From NCBI RefSeq assembly GCF_016741785.1, contig NZ_JAERRL010000013.1:62001-126000 (forward strand): DNA of 64,000 nt, read 5' to 3'. Of the stretch, positions 60,326-64,000 are shown one piece after another. Origin of the DNA: Streptomyces sp. 7-21 (lineage in GTDB: Bacteria; Actinomycetota; Actinomycetes; Streptomycetales; Streptomycetaceae). The position numbers and the translations under genes were made by a program. Positions within the stretch are counted from its first letter, which is position 1. Every line of letters begins with the position of its first letter. The notes under the pieces were generated by a model, which was given only the letters and a program-made list of their open reading frames with translations, was not told the origin of the DNA and ran no database searches.

Positions 60326-60943
60326 CTACTTCTCCTGTGGGTCGTCGTCCCCGCTGCCGCGGGGTGCCTTCTCTTGACGTGCGGCGCCGTCCCGGGACTC
60401 CAGGGTCCCGGCCAGCTCCCGCAGTGCCGCCCAACGGATGTCGACGGCTTCCTCGTGATGGTGCTCCGGGTCATCGGCGAGCCGGGCACCGCACTCGGGG
60501 CAGAGCCCCGGGCAGTCCTCCCGGCACACCGGCTGCAACGGCAGCGACAGCACCACCGCGTCCCGTAGCACGGGCTCCAGGTCGACCATGTCGTCCTGGA
60601 GAACCTGCGTCTCCTCGTCGGCCTCCTCGTCCGCCGCGCCGTCCTGGCCGCGGCCGGGGACGCCGGCGAGCGTGTCCGGATAGGCGAACAGCTCCTGGTA
60701 GTCCGCCGTGACCTCGCGGTCCAGCGGCTCCAGGCACCGCACGCACTCCCCCGCCAGCGGTGCGCGGACGGTGCCGGTGACCAGCACGCCCTCCATCACC
60801 GACTCCATGCGGAACTCCACCGCCAGCTCCGCGCCCTCCGGGACGCCGATCACCTCGTTGCCGAAGCTCGGCGGCACCGGGACCGTGCGCGAAAGCCTCC
60901 TGAGCGCACCGGGACGCCGCCCCAGCTCGCGAGTGTCGAACAC
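60326..60943 (-). CDS. YceD/DUF177 family protein
   Basis: This 205-residue protein is of the DUF177 family that precedes rpmF in most bacteria and is linked to 23S rRNA biogenesis. It has VRAPLAGECVRCLEPLDREV in part and a second cysteine group CREDCPGLCPECGARL near the end, probably a zinc site. The last 20 residues are Arg/Asp-rich. It starts at GTG 60943. It is translated with rpmF, whose start lies two bases after its stop. Confidence 0.92.
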   Translation of the reverse strand: MFDTRELGRRPGALRRLSRTVPVPPSFGNEVIGVPEGAELAVEFRMESVMEGVLVTGTVRAPLAGECVRCLEPLDREVTADYQELFAYPDTLAGVPGRGQDGAADEEADEETQVLQDDMVDLEPVLRDAVVLSLPLQPVCREDCPGLCPECGARLADDPEHHHEEAVDIRWAALRELAGTLESRDGAARQEKAPRGSGDDDPQEK

Positions 60944-61097
60944 GAGAGGGGCTCGGGGGTCCAGCGGGGCGTTCAGGGCTTTCTGCTTTCTTCACGGAGG
61001 GACCGCGGGGAGACCGCGCGGACGGCCCCTGCTGAGGGCCGGGCGGACAGCCGTGACCACACGGGTGCCACGACCGAAGTGTCAGCATACTTCACGG

Positions 61098-61140
61098 GCC
61101 GCTGGCCGCCCAATCCCGCATGGCGGGCCCGGCCAGCGGC
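61098..61140 (-). terminator. terminator hairpin after the AtpF/DivIVA-like gene
   Basis: GCCGCTGGCC (61098-61107) pairs perfectly with GGCCAGCGGC (61131-61140). The inner arms GCCC and GGGC extend the stem past a small bulge. It lies eight bases after the stop codon of the gene at 61149 in the direction of transcription. The DUF177 gene starts 155 bases further on and needs its own promoter. Confidence 0.6.
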
Positions 61141-61148
61141 GCGCGGGC

Positions 61149-62273
61149 TCAGGGGTGTTCCTGCTGGTAACGGCGCAGCTGCTCGGCGTCGATCATGCTG
61201 GTGTCGAAGAAGCTGGTCTCGTCCAGGGTGCCGGAACCGGTGTAGCCGCCGTCCGTTTGCTGGTAGCCGTAGCCGGGCTGCTGGGCCGCGGACTGCCCGT
61301 ACGCGTCGCTCCCCGCGTACCCGTCCCCCGGATACGCCTGCCCGGCCGACTGGGCCGGCACGTGGTAGCCACCCGTCGCACCGGCGTACCCGTCCTGCGC
61401 GTACCCCTCCTGCGGGTACGCCGCGGCGGCGCCGTCACCCGGCGCGCCCGCGTAGGCAGGGCTCGGCTCGTACCCGGGCGGCGGCGGAGGCGCGGCGGGC
61501 GGCGCCGGCGGGGCGGCCGGGCCGGCGGAGTCCCCGGCGCCGGCCGGGCCGGCGGGCGAGGGGACGCCGAGATAGGAGTAGGTGTCCTGCTCCTCCTGCG
61601 GGGCGTAGTAGGTGCCGCCGGCCACGGCCCCGCTCTGCCCGCCCTGCTGCTCCTGGGCGTCCTGCGCGGCGATGTGCTCCGCCAGCTCGTCGATGGGGCG
61701 GTGCCCGGTCAGCTTCTGGCGGCCCCGGCCCACGGCCTCGAGCGTCTTGCGGAGCACGGCCTCGATCGCGCCGAACTGCGCCTCGACGTAGGCGTCGGCC
61801 CGCTCCAGCAGCTCCTGCGGGTCGCCCCGGCCGGGACCGAGGAGCTTCTCCCGGCCGCGGTCCACCGAGCCGATCGTCTTGCCGAGGACCACCTCGAAGT
61901 TGGCCAGCTTGCTGTCGACGTAGTCGTCGGCCTCCGCCTTGACCTCGTCGGCCTCGCGGCGGGCCCGGGCCAGGATGCGCGACGCCTCGGCCTGGGCCTC
62001 CTGGACCACGGAGGTCGCCTCGACGAGCGAGCGGCGCTCGGCGTGCGCGGCCTCGACGATGCGCCGGGCCTCCTCCTGGGCCTCGGCGACTACCTGGGCG
62101 CGGTCGCCGAGCACCTCCTGTGCCTGGGCCAGCGAGTCGGGGAGCGCCTGCCGCACCTCTTCGAGGCCAGCCAGCAGGTCCGCGCGGTTGATGACGCAGG
62201 AGGCGGACATGGGCATGCTCTTGGCGCCCCGCACCGCCGCGACGATCTCGTCGAGTTTCTGCTGTACGTCCAC
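61149..62273 (-). CDS. coiled-coil ATP synthase b/DivIVA-like protein with Gly/Tyr-rich tail
   Basis: This 374-residue protein has MDVQQKLDEIVAAVRGAKSMPMSASCVINRADL (in part) at the start. A long Glu/Ala/Arg helix (about 40-150) follows, resembling the ATP synthase b subunit and DivIVA-type cell division proteins. A second helical part continues to about 215. The tail from 215 to 350 is low complexity, with many GYA, GY and Pro-rich runs. It ends with the motif FDTSMIDAEQLRRYQQE. Proteins of this type are conserved in streptomycetes at this position; a structural or polarity role is inferred. It starts at GTG 62273, and a hairpin follows the gene. Confidence 0.83.
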   Translation of the reverse strand: MDVQQKLDEIVAAVRGAKSMPMSASCVINRADLLAGLEEVRQALPDSLAQAQEVLGDRAQVVAEAQEEARRIVEAAHAERRSLVEATSVVQEAQAEASRILARARREADEVKAEADDYVDSKLANFEVVLGKTIGSVDRGREKLLGPGRGDPQELLERADAYVEAQFGAIEAVLRKTLEAVGRGRQKLTGHRPIDELAEHIAAQDAQEQQGGQSGAVAGGTYYAPQEEQDTYSYLGVPSPAGPAGAGDSAGPAAPPAPPAAPPPPPGYEPSPAYAGAPGDGAAAAYPQEGYAQDGYAGATGGYHVPAQSAGQAYPGDGYAGSDAYGQSAAQQPGYGYQQTDGGYTGSGTLDETSFFDTSMIDAEQLRRYQQEHP

Positions 62274-62311
62274 GGGGATGACTGTACGGGCAACTCAGCG
62301 CGCGAGTGGGC

Positions 62312-62791
62312 TCAATGCCGGTCCAGTTTCGCGGCGAGTTCCCGCACGACCGGCTCGGGCACGAGGTGGGAGACGTCGCCGCCCCAGGCGGCGACCTCCT
62401 TGACCAGGCTGGACGACAGGAAGCTGTAGACCGGGTTGGTCGGGATGAAAAGGGTCTCCACCCCGGACAGCCCGTGGTTCATCTGGGCCATCTGGAGCTC
62501 GTAGTCGAAGTCGCTGACGGCGCGCAGGCCCTTGACGATGGCCGGAATCTCACGCTGCTTGCAGTAGTCGACGAGCAGGCCGTGGAACGACTCGACCGTG
62601 ACGTTGCCGAACTCGGCGGTGCACTCCTCGATGAGCGAGATCCGCTCCTCGACGGAGAACAGCCCCTTCTTGGACTTGTTGACCAGCACGGCGACGTAGA
62701 CGGAGTCGTACAGCCGCGAGGCGCGGGCGACGATGTCGAGGTGGCCGTTGGTGATCGGGTCAAACGATCCCGGGCAGACTGCGCGGCGCAA
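62312..62791 (-). CDS. coaD: phosphopantetheine adenylyltransferase
   Basis: CoaD makes dephospho-CoA from phosphopantetheine and ATP. GSFDPITNGH at 8-17 has the (T/H)xGH nucleotidyltransferase motif. VNKSKKGLFSVEER, KGLRAVSDFDYELQMAQMN in part, and FLSSSLVKE complete the match. TTG 62789-62791 has AAGGAG six bases upstream and gives 159 residues, the normal size, starting (L)RRAVCPGSF. ATG 62851 in frame overlaps the rsmD stop and would add a 20-residue Pro-Glu-Asn-repeat leader. Confidence 0.93.
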   Translation of the reverse strand: MRRAVCPGSFDPITNGHLDIVARASRLYDSVYVAVLVNKSKKGLFSVEERISLIEECTAEFGNVTVESFHGLLVDYCKQREIPAIVKGLRAVSDFDYELQMAQMNHGLSGVETLFIPTNPVYSFLSSSLVKEVAAWGGDVSHLVPEPVVRELAAKLDRH

Positions 62792-62851
62792 CGGTGTCTC
62801 CTTGTTCTCCGGATTGTCCGGGTTCTCCGGCGTGTTCTCCGGCCTGTTCAT
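62792..62851 (-). repeat. CCGGAGAAC repeats between rsmD and coaD
   Basis: On the minus strand CCGGAGAAC occurs three times, with one degenerate copy CCGGACAAT, in phase with the coaD frame (Pro-Glu-Asn units). The last unit runs into the coaD ribosome site AAGGAG. Confidence 0.7.
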
Positions 62852-63474
62852 GACCGGTCGCTTCGGGGGTGGCCAGCGGTGGGGCCGGGTTCGGGGTCGG
62901 CTGCGGGGTCAGCTGCGGGGCCGCCATGCCAGAGCGTGCCCTCGCCGTAGCGGCGGGCACGCAGGCCCGTGAAGCCCGCGGGCCAGCGGAACTCTCCCGC
63001 CCTGGTGCTGCGTTCCACCGTCACGACCGCGTCGCCGGCGAGCCAGCCCTGCCGGCGGAGGGTGAGGAGGATCTCGCCCACCGCGTCGTCGCCGAAGGCA
63101 TAGGGCGGGTCGAGGAAGGCCAGGTCGTAGGCGCCGCCCTCGGGGGGAGAGGCCGCCAGCTGCTCGGCCCGCACGGGGCGCAGCTCGGCGCCGGGCAGGC
63201 CAAGGGCCCGGATGTTCTCCCTGATAGTGCGGGCGGCACGGGCGTCGGACTCGGCGAGCAGGGCGTGCGCGGCGCCCCGGGAGAGCGCCTCCAGGCCCAC
63301 CGCGCCCGAGCCGCTGAAGAGGTCGAGGACGCGGGCACCGCTGAGCGGGCCCCACAGCGCCGCCCACGTGGAGAAAAGCCCCTCCCGCGCCCGGTCGGAA
63401 GTCGGCCGGGTACCGCCGCCGGGCGGCACGGCGAGGCGCCGTCCGCCGGCGGTCCCGGCGATCACGCGCGTCAT
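62848..63474 (-). CDS. rsmD: 16S rRNA (guanine966-N2)-methyltransferase
   Basis: This 208-residue SAM-dependent methyltransferase starts MTRVIAGTAGGRRL. It has the SAM motif VLDLFSGSGAVGLEALSRGA in part (49-68) and the catalytic DPPY at 122-125. It modifies G966 of 16S rRNA. TGA 62848-62850 overlaps ATG 62851 in front of coaD. The last 20 residues are a Pro/Asp-rich tail. Confidence 0.94.
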   Translation of the reverse strand: MTRVIAGTAGGRRLAVPPGGGTRPTSDRAREGLFSTWAALWGPLSGARVLDLFSGSGAVGLEALSRGAAHALLAESDARAARTIRENIRALGLPGAELRPVRAEQLAASPPEGGAYDLAFLDPPYAFGDDAVGEILLTLRRQGWLAGDAVVTVERSTRAGEFRWPAGFTGLRARRYGEGTLWHGGPAADPAADPEPGPTAGHPRSDRS

Positions 63475-63537
63475 GAGGGTCCTTGTCAGCGCTCGGTGGT
63501 CAGCCGTCGGTGACCACGCTATCCAAGCCCTCTCGCG

Positions 63538-64000
63538 TCACGGCGCCTGGGGCTGCCCCGCCTCCGCGTCCCGGGCGCGCTCGCGGGCGGCGCGGGCGCA
63601 CCGGCGGGCCGCACGCCCCGCGGTCGCCTCGTCCGCGTAGACCTCGCAGACGAGCTCGCCGTCCTCGGTGGCGTCGTGCTCCACCTCGTACAGGCAGAGT
63701 TCGCTGTGGTCCGCCAGCAGGAAGGCGTGCTCGTACACGGAGCACCAGCCGCGCGGCGGCGGCTCGATCCGGCGGTCCGGAAGCCGTTCGATGTCGTGTC
63801 CCACGGCGCCGGCCAGCCGCCGCAGCACCTCCTGCCCAGGACGGTCAGGGTTGACCGCGCGGTTCAGCAGGCGGCGCGCGTGCTCCCCGCTGTCACGCCC
63901 GGGGTATGCCCGGGGCCACCGGGTCCCCGGCCAGGCCGGGACGTCCCCGCCGAAGAGCCGCTCCAGCTGCTCGGCCGAAGGGACGGCGCCGTCCCGCCAG
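63538..64000 (-). CDS. protein of unknown function, cut by the right edge (DUF6227-like)
   Basis: The frame is open to the window edge, so the start is missing. The 153 visible residues include RLLNRAVNPDRPGQEVLRRL in part, a hydrophobic/acidic middle (EHAFLLADHSELCLYEVEHD) and an Arg/Ala-rich end. The middle resembles DUF6227 proteins of Streptomyces as I remember them; this is not certain. No catalytic motif is visible. It lies upstream of rsmD on the same strand with a 63-base gap. Confidence 0.7.
   Translation of the reverse strand, partial: WRDGAVPSAEQLERLFGGDVPAWPGTRWPRAYPGRDSGEHARRLLNRAVNPDRPGQEVLRRLAGAVGHDIERLPDRRIEPPPRGWCSVYEHAFLLADHSELCLYEVEHDATEDGELVCEVYADEATAGRAARRCARAARERARDAEAGQPQAP

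Overview
This window is very GC-rich (I estimate a little above 70 %) actinobacterial chromosome and almost certainly comes from Streptomyces or a close relative. The support is whiG (sporulation sigma factor), an NsdA-type differentiation regulator, a GlcP-type glucose permease, four tandem type I signal peptidases, an amtB-glnK-glnD operon with Tyr51 in the PII protein, and the actinobacterial block smc-mutM-rnc-rpmF-coaD-rsmD. I see no rRNA, tRNA, insertion sequence, phage gene or CRISPR array. Most of the window is core chromosome.

Region 1 (1-21,360) is metabolic and transport. A cut membrane-protein gene and an orphan sugar-type ABC ATPase come first. Then follows a dispersed polyamine/GABA set: gabT (2405), an aminobutyraldehyde-type aldehyde dehydrogenase (6830), the potABCD importer (10599-14757, minus strand), and divergently an AsnC/Lrp regulator overlapping a putrescine-type aminotransferase (15324-17176). 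Together they could import putrescine and convert it through 4-aminobutyraldehyde and GABA to succinate semialdehyde. Between them lie a DUF4190-like membrane protein, adenosine deaminase, a glycerophosphodiester phosphodiesterase and a two-gene FtsX-like ABC system. The region ends with a three-gene thiamine importer whose leader carries a clear TPP riboswitch (21152-21240).

Region 2 (21,360-32,035) is rlmN, cdsA, frr, pyrH, tsf and rpsB on the minus strand, then yraN, comM, dprA and whiG on the plus strand, then an M23 peptidase on the minus strand. Compared with the order I know from Mycobacterium tuberculosis and recall for S. coelicolor, the yraN-to-M23 block is inverted. The two ends of the block carry inverted copies of an 11-bp word containing TTGTCCACA, the Streptomyces DnaA-box sequence.

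Region 3 (32,035-42,650) holds a DUF2469 gene, four lepB genes, rplS, trmD, rimM, khpA and rpsP, a zinc-motif orphan, an archaeal/eukaryotic-type proS, and ffh. Region 4 (42,760-52,650) holds the nitrogen operon amtB-glnK-glnD, nsdA, a prim-pol-like orphan, ftsY and glcP. Region 5 (52,800-64,000) holds smc, a small coiled-coil protein, acylphosphatase, a CAP-domain secreted protein, mutM, rnc, rpmF, DUF177, a DivIVA/AtpF-like coiled-coil protein, coaD, rsmD and a cut gene at the right edge.

No wholly new multi-gene system is evident. The best leads are the inverted whiG block with DnaA-box-like ends, the phased repeats between potD and the AsnC gene, the palindrome-plus-direct-repeat site before the FtsX-like ABC pair, the recombining lepB array, the archaeal-type ProRS, and hairpins built around the stop codons of convergent genes.
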